Shown here: positions 35,931-45,200 of the stretch, in pieces
Position numbering within the stretch: position 1 is the first letter of the stretch
How the letters are laid out: each line of letters begins with the position of its first letter
NCBI GenBank assembly: GCA_007050895.1
Contig: SMYP01000181.1
Coordinates: 4,112 to 68,111, forward strand
Source of the DNA: Candidatus Bathyarchaeota archaeon
Lineage (GTDB): Archaea > Thermoproteota > Bathyarchaeia > Bathyarchaeales > UBA233
Direction of reading: 5' to 3'
Length of the DNA stretch: 64,000 nt
The notes under the pieces: generated by a model
The model's input: only the letters and a program-made list of their open reading frames with translations
Databases searched by the model: none
Told to the model about the DNA's origin: nothing
Position numbers and translations under genes: made by a program

Positions 35931-36944
35931 ATGAACAGGTTCCACGTCTACCTGGTGATGTTCCTCCTGCTCATGGTCGCCATCTCCGCATGGCTGGTCC
36001 ACGACGTGGCCACCGAGGGAGAGATCACGCCCAACGACGAGTTCTTCGAGCTGTCCATCGGCGAGGCGCCGAGGATCGACGGGGACACCTGGACCCTGGA
36101 GGTCGTCGGCCTGGTGGACCAGAGCCTGGTCCTCAACCTGGAGGAGATAAGGGCCATGCCGTCGACGGAGGTGACCGCCACCCTCAAGTGCGTGGAGGGT
36201 CCGTCGGGGACCGCCGTCTGGAAGGGTGTCCGCCTCGGACACGTCCTGGACCTGGCCGGTGTCATGGATGGCGCGGAGGAGGTGGTCTCCTACGCCTCGG
36301 ACGGGTACGATTCCAGCCTGACCCTCGAGGACGCCTACGAGGATGATGTGCTGCTCTGCTACGAGATGAACGGTGAGGACCTGCCGAGGGAGCAGGGCTA
36401 CCCGCTCAAGCTGGTCGTTCCGGGAAAGGCGGGCTACAAGTGGGTCAAGTGGATATACCGCGTCGAGGTGGTCGACTACGACCACAAGGGCTACTGGGAG
36501 TCCCGCGGCTGGGATGACGAGGCGGACCTGACGCCCCTCTCACAGTGGGTGCCCCACGCCGCTCTCCTGACCTTGGCGGCGTTCCTGGGCGGCTTGGCTG
36601 CCATCGGTGGGCTGAGGTTCTCGAATGAGACGGGCTTCTGGAGGGACCTCCCCGCGTGGTTCAGCAGGTCCAACCACCAGCTGATCTCGTGGGCGTACCT
36701 CCTGGTGCTGTATCCGGCCTTCGGGTACTGGGTGGCGGCCACGCTCCTCCGGCGGGGCGACGTGTTCTACTCGAGCCACGGCATCCTTGGAATGGTCGCA
36801 GTGACCTGCGCCACGGTGGGACTGGTGACCGGGGTCGCCCTGGCGAGGGGCAGGGAGGGGGTCCGGTCGGCCCACCTCTCTTTCAACCTGCTGGGCTACC
36901 TGTTCCTCATCGCCACGATCGGCCTGGGGCTCGTTAGGATATAG
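35931..36944 (+). CDS. sulfite-oxidase-fold domain fused to cytochrome-b-like membrane domain
   Basis: 337 aa. An N-terminal membrane anchor (4-25) leads to an extracellular oxidoreductase molybdopterin-binding-type domain (38-182) with TLKCVEGPSG (Cys87 at the molybdenum-ligand position), WKGVRLGHVLDLAG and YPLKLVVPGKAGYKWVKW. Four helices follow (about 208-228, 248-270, 284-304, 316-335). Histidines 209, 249, 283 and 315 at their ends could bind heme b. There is no twin-arginine motif, although Moco proteins usually need Tat export, and the RFHC pterin-contact motif is changed to TLKC. Whether cofactors are bound is therefore open. Confidence 0.82.
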   Translation: MNRFHVYLVMFLLLMVAISAWLVHDVATEGEITPNDEFFELSIGEAPRIDGDTWTLEVVGLVDQSLVLNLEEIRAMPSTEVTATLKCVEGPSGTAVWKGVRLGHVLDLAGVMDGAEEVVSYASDGYDSSLTLEDAYEDDVLLCYEMNGEDLPREQGYPLKLVVPGKAGYKWVKWIYRVEVVDYDHKGYWESRGWDDEADLTPLSQWVPHAALLTLAAFLGGLAAIGGLRFSNETGFWRDLPAWFSRSNHQLISWAYLLVLYPAFGYWVAATLLRRGDVFYSSHGILGMVAVTCATVGLVTGVALARGREGVRSAHLSFNLLGYLFLIATIGLGLVRI

Positions 36945-37107
36945 GTAGAGGCCTCAGGCTGTGACACCTGTAAGTTGCCCGAGGTATGAACCTATCGATA
37001 GGCCCCAGGCTCACATGGTATGATGCCTTCACCGCACCCGTCAAGACCGTGCAGGCCTCGGACGCGGGTGGAACGGATGATCGTCGCTGATGTTACTGAC
37101 TACCTCT

Positions 37108-37296
37108 CTAATACCGCCGCGGCGGCCTGTGCTTCTGGAAGCAATCTCTGCAGTACACGGGCCTCTTGCCGTCGGGCTTGAAGGGCACCTCGGCCTCCTT
37201 GCCGCACTCGGAACAGGTTATCGTGTGCATCTCGCGGGGAGGGCGATCGTATCCGCCACCGCCCCGCCTGTCGTTGTATCTTCGATCTCCGTTCAT
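37108..37296 (-). CDS. CxxC-x17-CxxC zinc-binding protein
   Basis: 62 aa. An Arg/Gly/Tyr-rich N-terminus is followed by CSEC and CRDC separated by exactly 17 residues, the defining pattern of the CxxC-x17-CxxC family, and a basic end HRPPRRY. The RGG-like start plus zinc site suggests nucleic-acid binding (inference). ATG 37296 has AAGGA eight nt upstream; the open frame extends 19 residues further but without a better start. Confidence 0.8.
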   Translation of the reverse strand: MNGDRRYNDRRGGGGYDRPPREMHTITCSECGKEAEVPFKPDGKRPVYCRDCFQKHRPPRRY

Positions 37297-37522
37297 ACTA
37301 GACTTCCTTGTTGTTCTCGGTCCCGCGGTTACCCGCCGGGCCACCAATGGCATGCGGGGAGATGTAATTAAAGCTATGCCAATACGGTGCAGGTTCGGGT
37401 TGGACCCTCCGGAGCCCTAACACGTCGGGAGGGGATCGGATCCCAAAGGTCGTGCGTAGACCCCCCGGGGACCACGGACCAGGACAGCGATTCCCTTATA
37501 GCTGGAAACCCTTCCCGTCGCC

Positions 37523-37861
37523 ATGTCCGGCATCATCTTCCTTGGGACCGAGGACCGGGAGACGGTCGTGGACTTCTTCACGTCCCGGTTCGGTATGACG
37601 GTCTGGATTGAGCAGGGGGACTGCACCATCCTTCGCGGGGACAACCTCATCCTGGGCTTCTGCCAGCGTGACAAGGCGGACACCTGCGGCATCATCACCT
37701 TCTGGGTGGGCTCGAACGGAGAGGTTGACTCGCTGTACGCCAAGCACTCGGACATCGCCGAGGGACCGCCCCAGGTCAACGAGACCTACCGCATCTACCA
37801 CTTCTTCCTGCGGGACCCGGAAGGGCGCAGGCTGGAGGTACAGCGGTTCCTCGACCTCTAG
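37523..37861 (+). CDS. VOC (glyoxalase/bleomycin-resistance) superfamily protein
   Basis: 112 aa, a single two-module VOC fold: FFTSRFGMTVWIEQGDCTILRG and a closing FFLRDPEGRRLEVQRFLD. VOC proteins bind a metal and act as lyases, dioxygenases or binding proteins; the substrate is unknown. CCTTATAGC about 27 bp upstream indicates a leaderless start at 37523. Its end nearly meets the convergent DUF4382 gene. Confidence 0.82.
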   Translation: MSGIIFLGTEDRETVVDFFTSRFGMTVWIEQGDCTILRGDNLILGFCQRDKADTCGIITFWVGSNGEVDSLYAKHSDIAEGPPQVNETYRIYHFFLRDPEGRRLEVQRFLDL

Positions 37862-37866
37862 CCGGC

Positions 37867-38976
37867 CTAGTCGTCGTCCTCGTCGTCCTGGTTCTTCGCT
37901 ATGACGGGGAGCAGGTTGTAGACCGGCCTGTGCCCGCGCTGGACCACGTCTATGTCGAAGGTCAGCTCCAGCGTCTCGTTGGCCTTCACCTCGAAGTCGC
38001 CGACGATCTTCAGCTTGCCGCTGGGCACGAAGACCTCGACCTGCTGTCCGTTCACGATCCCGACCACACTGGAGACGAAGAGCTCCACCTTGGTGTAGTT
38101 GCCCGCGTCCAGTGAGAGGTTCCCGACGATGGTCTCGTTGGTGGCGGTCAGGTTGGTCAGGTCGACGGTCACGTTGTCCAGCATGATCTCGGTCCACATG
38201 ACCTCGGTCGAGTTGTCGTCCGTGGAGTTGTCGTCCGTGGAATTGTCGTCCGAGGAGTTGTCGTCCGTGGAGTTGTCGACCAGCTCGAAGATCCTTGCCT
38301 TGTAGAACGTGACGTTCAGGTGGTCGAAGTTGGATATGTCGTGCATCGACTTGCCGAGGGCCATCATCAGGTGGCCCTTCCCGGGGTTGTCACTCCCGCC
38401 GTGGCCATTGCCCCCGTCGTCGTCTCCGTCGTCACCCTCGCCCTTGTCCTTGTCGTTGTCGGGTCCGGTGCGCTTCCCGATGACCGGGAGCAGGTTGTAG
38501 GCGTCCTGGTTGCCCCGCTTGACGATGCGCAGGTCGAAGTCGTAGCCGGCGGTGCCGTCCTCGAAGACGCTGAACTTGCCGACGACCTTGAGCTTGCCGC
38601 TGGGGACGAAGACGTCCACGTCCTCGCCGTCCACCTGGGCGGCCACCGCGTCGACCACCAGCTCCACCTTGGTGTAGTCCCCCGCCTCGAGGGTGAGGTT
38701 CGCGATGGTGGCGGTCCCGCTACCCTCCAGGTCCGTGAGGTTCACGGGGGTGTCGTCCATGACCGTCTCGGTCCAGCCGCTGTCCGGGCTGTAGACGCGC
38801 GCCTGCGAGAAGGTCACGGTCAGGCTGTCGAAGACGGCGTCCTCGGACACGACCTCCCCGACGGCCATCTCCATGTTGCCGGTCTCCCCGCTGGCCGGGT
38901 AGAGGAATAACGACATTCCAATGCTGGTTCCTACAATGGTCATGAGCGCTACTAGCGCTACGGTGGCTCTCTTCAT
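37867..38976 (-). CDS. secreted protein with two DUF4382 domains
   Basis: 369 aa. Signal peptide (1-30) and two copies of a DUF4382-like domain (about 35-168 and 200-360). Both contain the sequence VFVPSGKLK and end with a YNLLPVI strand. Between and within them are Asp/Gly-rich linkers and five DDNST-type repeats. Each NST is a potential N-glycosylation site, and the linkers look calcium-binding. The end is a short acidic tail without membrane anchor. Role unknown; DUF4382 is usually found in secreted proteins. Confidence 0.85.
   Translation of the reverse strand: MKRATVALVALMTIVGTSIGMSLFLYPASGETGNMEMAVGEVVSEDAVFDSLTVTFSQARVYSPDSGWTETVMDDTPVNLTDLEGSGTATIANLTLEAGDYTKVELVVDAVAAQVDGEDVDVFVPSGKLKVVGKFSVFEDGTAGYDFDLRIVKRGNQDAYNLLPVIGKRTGPDNDKDKGEGDDGDDDGGNGHGGSDNPGKGHLMMALGKSMHDISNFDHLNVTFYKARIFELVDNSTDDNSSDDNSTDDNSTDDNSTEVMWTEIMLDNVTVDLTNLTATNETIVGNLSLDAGNYTKVELFVSSVVGIVNGQQVEVFVPSGKLKIVGDFEVKANETLELTFDIDVVQRGHRPVYNLLPVIAKNQDDEDDD
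38210..38281 (-). repeat. 15-bp tandem repeats coding DDNST
   Basis: Four to five 15-bp units differing by single bases encode the glycosylation-site repeat in the DUF4382 protein. Such units can expand or contract by slippage. Confidence 0.8.
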
Positions 38977-39056
38977 CCTCTCACCGTGGGCGCATTAATC
39001 CTGTATCTTGATAAACATTGCGCCTGCCATATGTGATTCTCATGGATTAAGAAAAA

Positions 39057-39143
39057 TGGCGCGGGGTGGGGGATTTGAACCCCCGTGGTGAGAACACCAC
39101 AGGATTAGCAATCCTGCGCCTTGCCAGGCTGGGCCAACCCCGC
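39057..39143 (-). tRNA. tRNA-Ser (anticodon GCU)
   Basis: An 87-nt type II tRNA on the reverse strand, including an encoded CCA end. Acceptor GCGGGGT pairs with ACCCCGC. The anticodon arm CAGGA-TTGCTAA-TCCTG gives GCU. A long variable arm (GGTG/CACC hairpin) is typical of tRNA-Ser, and the T arm GGGGG-TTCAAAT-CCCCC is canonical. It is downstream of pheT on the same strand, 50 nt away. Confidence 0.95.
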
Positions 39144-39193
39144 GCGGGGCTCGGGGTGATTTACCAGCATCGGATAAAAGGCTTTGCCCGGCC

Positions 39194-40843
39194 TCAAGCG
39201 CCGAGCCGCTCCAGGTCCAGCTCCAGCGCGATGGTGGGCTGGGCGATGCCGAACCTCTCCAGCACCTCGGGGTGGACCTCACCGAACAGGCCCACCTCCT
39301 CGTCCCCGACCATGACCCTGGCGCACCTGCCCTGGATGTACGAGGGCACCTCCGCCGCCTCCACCGAGATGGCGTCACCGGTCCATCCCAGGTCCCGAAG
39401 CACGCCCTCCACCAGGGACTTGGCGGCGGTGAAGCCCGCCTTGGCGTGGCAGGAGACCGCCGCCGCCCTCAACCTGTTGTGACCCCCGATAACGACGGGC
39501 CCGACCTCGTAGGCCATCTGGGGGTAGTCGTGGTGGGTGTTGCGGCCCAGGAAGGCCATCAGGTCGGGGACCAGGTGGGTCCGCAGGATGGTGTAGTGCT
39601 CGGTGATGGGATTGATGATGTGGGTGATGCCCTCGGGCTCGGGGAGGCCCATGCGGCCGTACTGCTCCTCCTCTGAGGAGAGCACGAAGTTCATCACCTC
39701 GGTGTACCCCCTGCCCAGGAAGGCGGTCCGGGTCCTGCGCCGGATGTCCTCGTCGGGCAGGTCGTGGCCGATGGTGTGCACCCTCGGGAGCACGCCATCC
39801 ACCCGCTCGTAGCCGAAGCCAATGGACACGTCCTCGGCGATGTCCACGTCGTGGAGGATGTCCATGCGCCACGCGGGGACCAGGAGGTCCAGGTGCTCGC
39901 CGTCGTCGGTTACCTGCGCGTCGAACCCCATGGTCCTGAGGGCCCCCGCCGCCTCCTCCGGCGTGATGTCCAGGCCCGTCCACGGCAGGATGTCCGCCAG
40001 CCTGACCCGCCTCGGGGTCGGCGCCAGGTCGGGCATGAGGGCCTCCCGGTCCGGGAACACGACCCTGACGGCCTCGATGCGCCCGCCCCTCTCGGCGAGC
40101 ATGGCGGCGAGGATGTGGAGGGAGTACCGGCACGCGGCCTCGTCCAGGCCGGTGACGTCCAGGAAGAGGTCCGAGGTGTCCTCGCGCACCTGGGTCACGG
40201 TGCCGTTGATGATGGGCGGGAACGAGAGGACCTGGTCCTCGGCGTCCACGATGAGGGGGTATCGGTCCATGCCCTCCAGTATCCAGGCGTAGTCCACGCC
40301 CTTCGGGTGCTCCGCCAGGATCTCGTCCATGTCCATCTCCCGGTCTCCCTGGAGGGGGACGAACCTGGTCGCCCTGGGGTCGGCGCCCTTGTACGTGTAC
40401 GGGGAGACCAGGTACCTCATGTCGTGGACCCCGATGGAGACCTTCCTCCGCTTGCGGCCCACCGTGAGGTGGAGCTTCTCCTGGAAGTCCATGAGGGAGG
40501 CGATGCTGTCGTCGTCGAAGATGATGTTGCGCACCACGGCGCAGGCGATGACGGGACGCACGGGGAGCACGCTGGGATCCACCCGCAGCTCCACCTGGGG
40601 CGGGGCCACCTCGTAGCTGGCCAGCCCTGGCTCCAGTCCCATGAAGGCACGCATGGCCCGTGCGATGCCCTCCACCGAGAACAGGTCGGGCCGGTCGGGG
40701 AAGACCTCCAGGTCGAAGGAGTCCTCCTCCCTGCGCTCCACGACGGCGCCGATCTGCTCGATGCGGGCGAGGACGTCGTCGATGCTGACGTCGTGGCCGA
40801 CCAGCTCCTCCAAGTCCCTGTAGCCCATGTTGATTACTGGCAT
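39194..40843 (-). CDS. pheT: phenylalanyl-tRNA synthetase beta subunit
   Basis: 549 aa, archaeal/eukaryotic-type length without the bacterial N-terminal EMAP part. The B3/B4 editing region (FDLEVFPDRPDLFSVEGIAR, then SIGVHDM), a B5 domain (RRVRLADILPWTGLDITPEEA) and the C-terminal class II-like fold (FGYERV; THIINPITEHYTILRTHLVP) are visible. It pairs with PheS, which is not in this window. ATG 40843 lies a leaderless distance from ACATATAGG (complement, near 40876). The frame continues upstream only as antisense to the next gene. Confidence 0.95.
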   Translation of the reverse strand: MPVINMGYRDLEELVGHDVSIDDVLARIEQIGAVVERREEDSFDLEVFPDRPDLFSVEGIARAMRAFMGLEPGLASYEVAPPQVELRVDPSVLPVRPVIACAVVRNIIFDDDSIASLMDFQEKLHLTVGRKRRKVSIGVHDMRYLVSPYTYKGADPRATRFVPLQGDREMDMDEILAEHPKGVDYAWILEGMDRYPLIVDAEDQVLSFPPIINGTVTQVREDTSDLFLDVTGLDEAACRYSLHILAAMLAERGGRIEAVRVVFPDREALMPDLAPTPRRVRLADILPWTGLDITPEEAAGALRTMGFDAQVTDDGEHLDLLVPAWRMDILHDVDIAEDVSIGFGYERVDGVLPRVHTIGHDLPDEDIRRRTRTAFLGRGYTEVMNFVLSSEEEQYGRMGLPEPEGITHIINPITEHYTILRTHLVPDLMAFLGRNTHHDYPQMAYEVGPVVIGGHNRLRAAAVSCHAKAGFTAAKSLVEGVLRDLGWTGDAISVEAAEVPSYIQGRCARVMVGDEEVGLFGEVHPEVLERFGIAQPTIALELDLERLGA

Positions 40844-40964
40844 GTCCCTCGGCCGGGAGAATGCCGGCGGGCCTATATGTCTTTTCCTGAGGTCAGGGAG
40901 CCAGCCGGACAACCTTAAAATACACCGTACCTGTTCAAGGGAACGCCCCAGTGGCGGTGACATC

Positions 40965-42107
40965 TTGGACTTCGCGCCGAGCAAGGAGCAGGAGATGATC
41001 CGGGCGGCCGTCCGCGCCTTCGCCGAGGACGTGCTGGGCCCCGGAGTCCAGGAGAGGGACGAGCTGGAGCAGTACCCATCGGACCAGGTGGAGCGGATGG
41101 CGGAGCTGAACCTCTTCGGGCTCACCTGCCCCGCCGAGTACGGGGGAGCAGGCTCCGACACCATCTCCTACGCCATCTCCATCGAGGAGCTGTCCAGGGT
41201 GGACCCCTCGGTCGGGGTGAGCCTGGCCGTGCACAACAGCGTGGCCACCTACCCCATCCTCTACCACGGCACCGAGGAGCAGAAGGCCCGCTGGCTCCCC
41301 GAGCTGGCGACGGGCAAGCGCATCGGCGCGTTCTGCCTATCCGAGGCCCAGGCGGGCTCGGACGCCGCCGGGGTGGAGACCACGGCGGTCAGGGACGGAG
41401 ACGAGTGGGTCGTCAACGGCTCCAAGCTGTGGGCGACCAACGGCGGGGTCGCGGGACTGTACATAGTGATAGCCGTCACCGACAAGACGGTTAAGAAGGG
41501 CAAGGGCCTGTCCGCCTTCATCGTGGAGCGGGAGAGGGACGGTGTCTCCCTGGGCGTGAAGGAGCACAAGCTGGGCATCCGGAGCTCCGACACGTACGAG
41601 ATCGTCTTCGACGAGGTCCGGGTCCCCGAGGACCACTTCCTGGGCGCCCCCGGCAAGGGACTGGCCATCTCGCTGGGCACGTTGGATGGCGGCCGCATCG
41701 GCATCGGCGCCCAGGCCGTGGGCATCGCCCAGGCCGCGCTGGAGGAGACCGTCGCCTACGCCAACGAGCGGGAGCAGTTCGGTGCCCCCATCGCCCGTCT
41801 CCAGCCCATCCAGTGGAAGATAGCCGACATGGCCACCGACGTGGCGGCCTCGCGGCTCCTGGTCTACCAGGCGGCGAACCTGAAGGACAAGGGGGTCGCC
41901 TTCACCAAGGAGGCGGCCATTGCGAAGCTCTTCGCCTCCGAGGCGGCCATCCGGGTGGTGCACCACGGCCTCCAGGTCCACGGTGGCTACGGCTACACCA
42001 AGGACTACCCCATCGAGAGGCTGTACAGGGACGCGCGCATCACCACGATATACGAGGGCACGTCGGAGGTCCAGCGTCTGGTCATCGCCCGCCAGCTCGG
42101 TCTCTGA
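40965..42107 (+). CDS. acyl-CoA dehydrogenase
   Basis: 380 aa, the usual length. Flavoenzyme that desaturates acyl-CoA in beta-oxidation or branched amino-acid breakdown. Visible: GLTCPAEYGGAG, AFCLSEAQAGSDAA (FAD/substrate loop), KLWATNGG, and the C-terminal VHGGYGYTKDYPIERLYRDARI then IYEGTSEVQ, whose glutamate is the catalytic base in short-chain types. A TTG start at 40965, five nt after GGTGA, gives the expected N-terminus LDFAPSKEQEMIR. TATA CCTTAAAATAC at about 40913. No electron-transfer flavoprotein genes are nearby. Confidence 0.95.
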   Translation: MDFAPSKEQEMIRAAVRAFAEDVLGPGVQERDELEQYPSDQVERMAELNLFGLTCPAEYGGAGSDTISYAISIEELSRVDPSVGVSLAVHNSVATYPILYHGTEEQKARWLPELATGKRIGAFCLSEAQAGSDAAGVETTAVRDGDEWVVNGSKLWATNGGVAGLYIVIAVTDKTVKKGKGLSAFIVERERDGVSLGVKEHKLGIRSSDTYEIVFDEVRVPEDHFLGAPGKGLAISLGTLDGGRIGIGAQAVGIAQAALEETVAYANEREQFGAPIARLQPIQWKIADMATDVAASRLLVYQAANLKDKGVAFTKEAAIAKLFASEAAIRVVHHGLQVHGGYGYTKDYPIERLYRDARITTIYEGTSEVQRLVIARQLGL

Positions 42108-42250
42108 GCCCCGGGCCCCATCCCCTGTCAGGTCAGGGGACCGTTCAAGAAGGGCTCTACCCAAGCGTTTTCGCTTCAAAATCTGCATCATCCAACGCCT
42201 CCTGGCTAGGGGGTGCGGGAAGGGGTATGGCCGAAGGTAGCAATCGACAA

Positions 42251-42261
42251 ACGTTATATAC
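42251..42261 (+). promoter_or_regulatory. TATA box of the large surface-protein gene
   Basis: ACGTTATATAC lies about 37 bp before the ATG pair at 42293 and is one of the strongest TATA elements in the window, fitting high expression of a surface protein. Confidence 0.6.
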
Positions 42262-42292
42262 AAGAAGTATCATGTAGCGCAATGGGATACCT

Positions 42293-45200
42293 ATGATGGC
42301 TACCAGGAAGCTACTGAGTGTATTGACCGTCTTCTTGCTCATGACCTCCGGTCTGGCATTGACCTCCTTCGCCAGCGCACCGCTGCCGGAGGCGGACGTC
42401 GTCGACGACGACGTCTTCGTGATCCCCGAGCCCGCTGATCCTGAGGTCGGGGACGGGACCGAGAGCCCCTACTTGAACGAGATAACCAACCTGGTCAACA
42501 CCGACGGCCAGGACCTGGTCGAGCTCCCACCGGACATCAGCACCGCCATCCTCAACCGGGGGAACCTGGGCCTCAGCATCGACGAGGCCGAGGGACTGCC
42601 CCTGGGCAGGGACGGCACCGGCCGGCTCATCAGGGGAGACTCCCCCCACAGGGCCCCCGGAGAGATCCTGCTCATCGACGACGATGACTCCACCGACGCG
42701 AACACCACCCAGGCGTTCAACAACAGCGGCGTGTACGACGTGGACACCGCCCAGTTCATGGCCAGTGCTCTGACCAACCTGGGCTACACCTTCGACACCT
42801 ACCTGGTCCAGGCGGGCGACAACGGCCCCGACTACAAGACCATGTCCTCCTACTCCACCCTCATCTGGTGCTTCGGGTACGAGTGGGGCTACCTCCCCTC
42901 CCTGACCCAGTGGGACTTCTGGCGCGTCCAGAACTTCATGGAGGCGGGCGGCTCGGTCTGGTTCCAGGGACCCTTCTTCCTGGGCTCGATCTACGACTAC
43001 GTGAACTACACCGTGGGCGGCCAGAACTCCTTCGATTCCGACGGCTTCGCCATCAAGTACCTGGGCATCGAGGAGTACATCCCATTCACCGGCCAGCCCA
43101 ACCCCGTGAACGGCACCGCAGGTGCGGTCATGACCGGCTCCGAGCAGTATGCCACCCGGAACTGGTTCAACGACTTCGGCGACGAGCGACAGTTCCTCGG
43201 CGGCGTCATCCGGCCCACCTCCAGCGCCTTCACCATCCTGGAGGGCGACAGCTACAACTTCCGTGGTGACACCTACGACGACGAACCCGTCTGCGTAGGT
43301 TACAACAGCGGCACTTGGAGGGTGGTGACGTCCCACCTGGACGTCTCCGTCATCGCCTCCGCCACCGACAGGGAGGACTTCGTCGACAAGGTCCTTACCT
43401 GGCTGGGTACCCCGACTGTCAACACCAACCGCGTGAACATCATGAACATGAACGTCACCGTGGAGGAGCAGTCCATCGAGTGGACCATGGACTTCAACTA
43501 CGTGTACTGGGGCGCGCTCCTGCGGGACCAGCAGACGGGGCAGATCTTCCGCATCTTCAACCCCATCGACGCCACGGTCCACACCCACGAGGACTTCACC
43601 TACACGTCCAACTTCGAGAACCAGGGCCCAGCGATGAACAACGTGGTGGTCCGGTTCCTGGTCTACGACGCCATGGGCAACCTGCTGCAGAACTTCACGA
43701 AGCAGGTGAACGTGGGCGCCCGGGCCCTCGGCACGGTCTCCGCCACCTTCAAGCCCACCCGCGCGGGCTTCTACATCATCAGGACCAACATCACCATGCC
43801 CACCGACCAGTACAGGTTCGACAACCTGCTGGACTCCCGGCAGATGGGACGCGCCAGGGCCGCCAAGTTCCTCGATGACCTGGAGAACGGCACCTCCGAG
43901 TGGTCCAAGGAGGGCTCCTGGCAGCTGTCCACCGACCCCGAGTACTACAACACGGCGAACCATGGCTGGTACTGGTCCAAGGCCGGAACCACCACCGTGA
44001 ACGGCGAGAGCCTCTTCATGCCCACCGTGGACCTGAGGTTCTACAACACCACCTACGACCACCCGCTCTACAACCCCGACCCGAACTTCATCTTCTTCCA
44101 CTTCCTGTTCAAGGGAAGGATGAGGGGCACGGGCCAGGACTACATCGACCTGCTGATGAAGGCCTCGAACATGTCCACCTGGTCGTCCCTCGTCAAGATC
44201 GACGGCAACACGCCCGGTGAGAACGACGTGCCCGGCAACTTCGAGAACGGCTGGTGGAGGTTCACCTACGGCATCTACCTGGGCAACTACGCCGGCCAGA
44301 CCGTCGACCTCAAGTGGACGCTGGTGAAGCGCAACGCCGCCTCCGACTCCTGGTGGGCCATCGACGACTTCTGCGTCTGGATGGTCCACGAGCGGAACGT
44401 GGCGCCCTTCTTCCTGGAGCTGTACCCCAACACCGAGCACGTGGAGGTGGACGTGGGAACGAACTTCGACCTCCGGGTGTGGGCCGAGGACCCGACGGGT
44501 GACGAGCCCATCACCTACCAGTGGTTGGAGAACTTCGTCACCATCCCCGGCGCCGACACCAACCAGACCACCTTCACCATCCCCAGGACCGTGCCCGCGG
44601 GCGACAAGTACGAGCGCGGAAAGACCCTGGAGATCATCTGCAACGTGCGCGACGACCAGCTGGTGAACGGCACCCTGTGGAAGATCCACCTGCTGGACCC
44701 GAGGCCTGTCAAGGCCGCGGGCGCCCCCGACCCGTTCATGATCGAGATCAACGAGGACGAGCCGATGGACGTGGACATGGGAACCGCCAGCAACGTGAAG
44801 TGGTTCGAGGACGTGGAGGGCCAGACCTTCACGGTCACGTCGGCCGGCTCCCAGTTCATCGACGTCACCAACGGGGCCAACAACGTTCTGACCTTCACCA
44901 ACAAGCTGCCCAACTGGAACGGCTGGGACAACGTGACGCTGAAGGTCCAGGACTCCGCTGGCTCCATGAGGAACTTCACCCTACCGGTCCACGTGCTGCC
45001 CGTCAACGACGCGCCCAAGTGGATCGCGAAGAACCTCCCCGACGGCGAGCAGGACTCCTTCTACTCCTTCAACCTGTCGGCCACCGACGCGGACAACGAC
45101 ATCACCGAGCTGACGTACTCCACCGACGCCACCTTCTTCACCATGTCGACGTCGTCCCCGGAGATCGCCTTCAAGCCCACCAACGACCACGTGGGGTACA

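Noticed and set aside
36945..37107. A C/D-box guide RNA, suggested by ATGATG and CTGA strings
   Set aside because: The boxes are imperfect, partly overlap and leave no proper guide lengths, so chance is the better explanation.
42311..44689. A 792-aa antisense frame opposite the giant surface protein
   Set aside because: Val/Gly/His-rich shadow without domain motifs; the forward gene has signal peptide, repeats and sorting tail.
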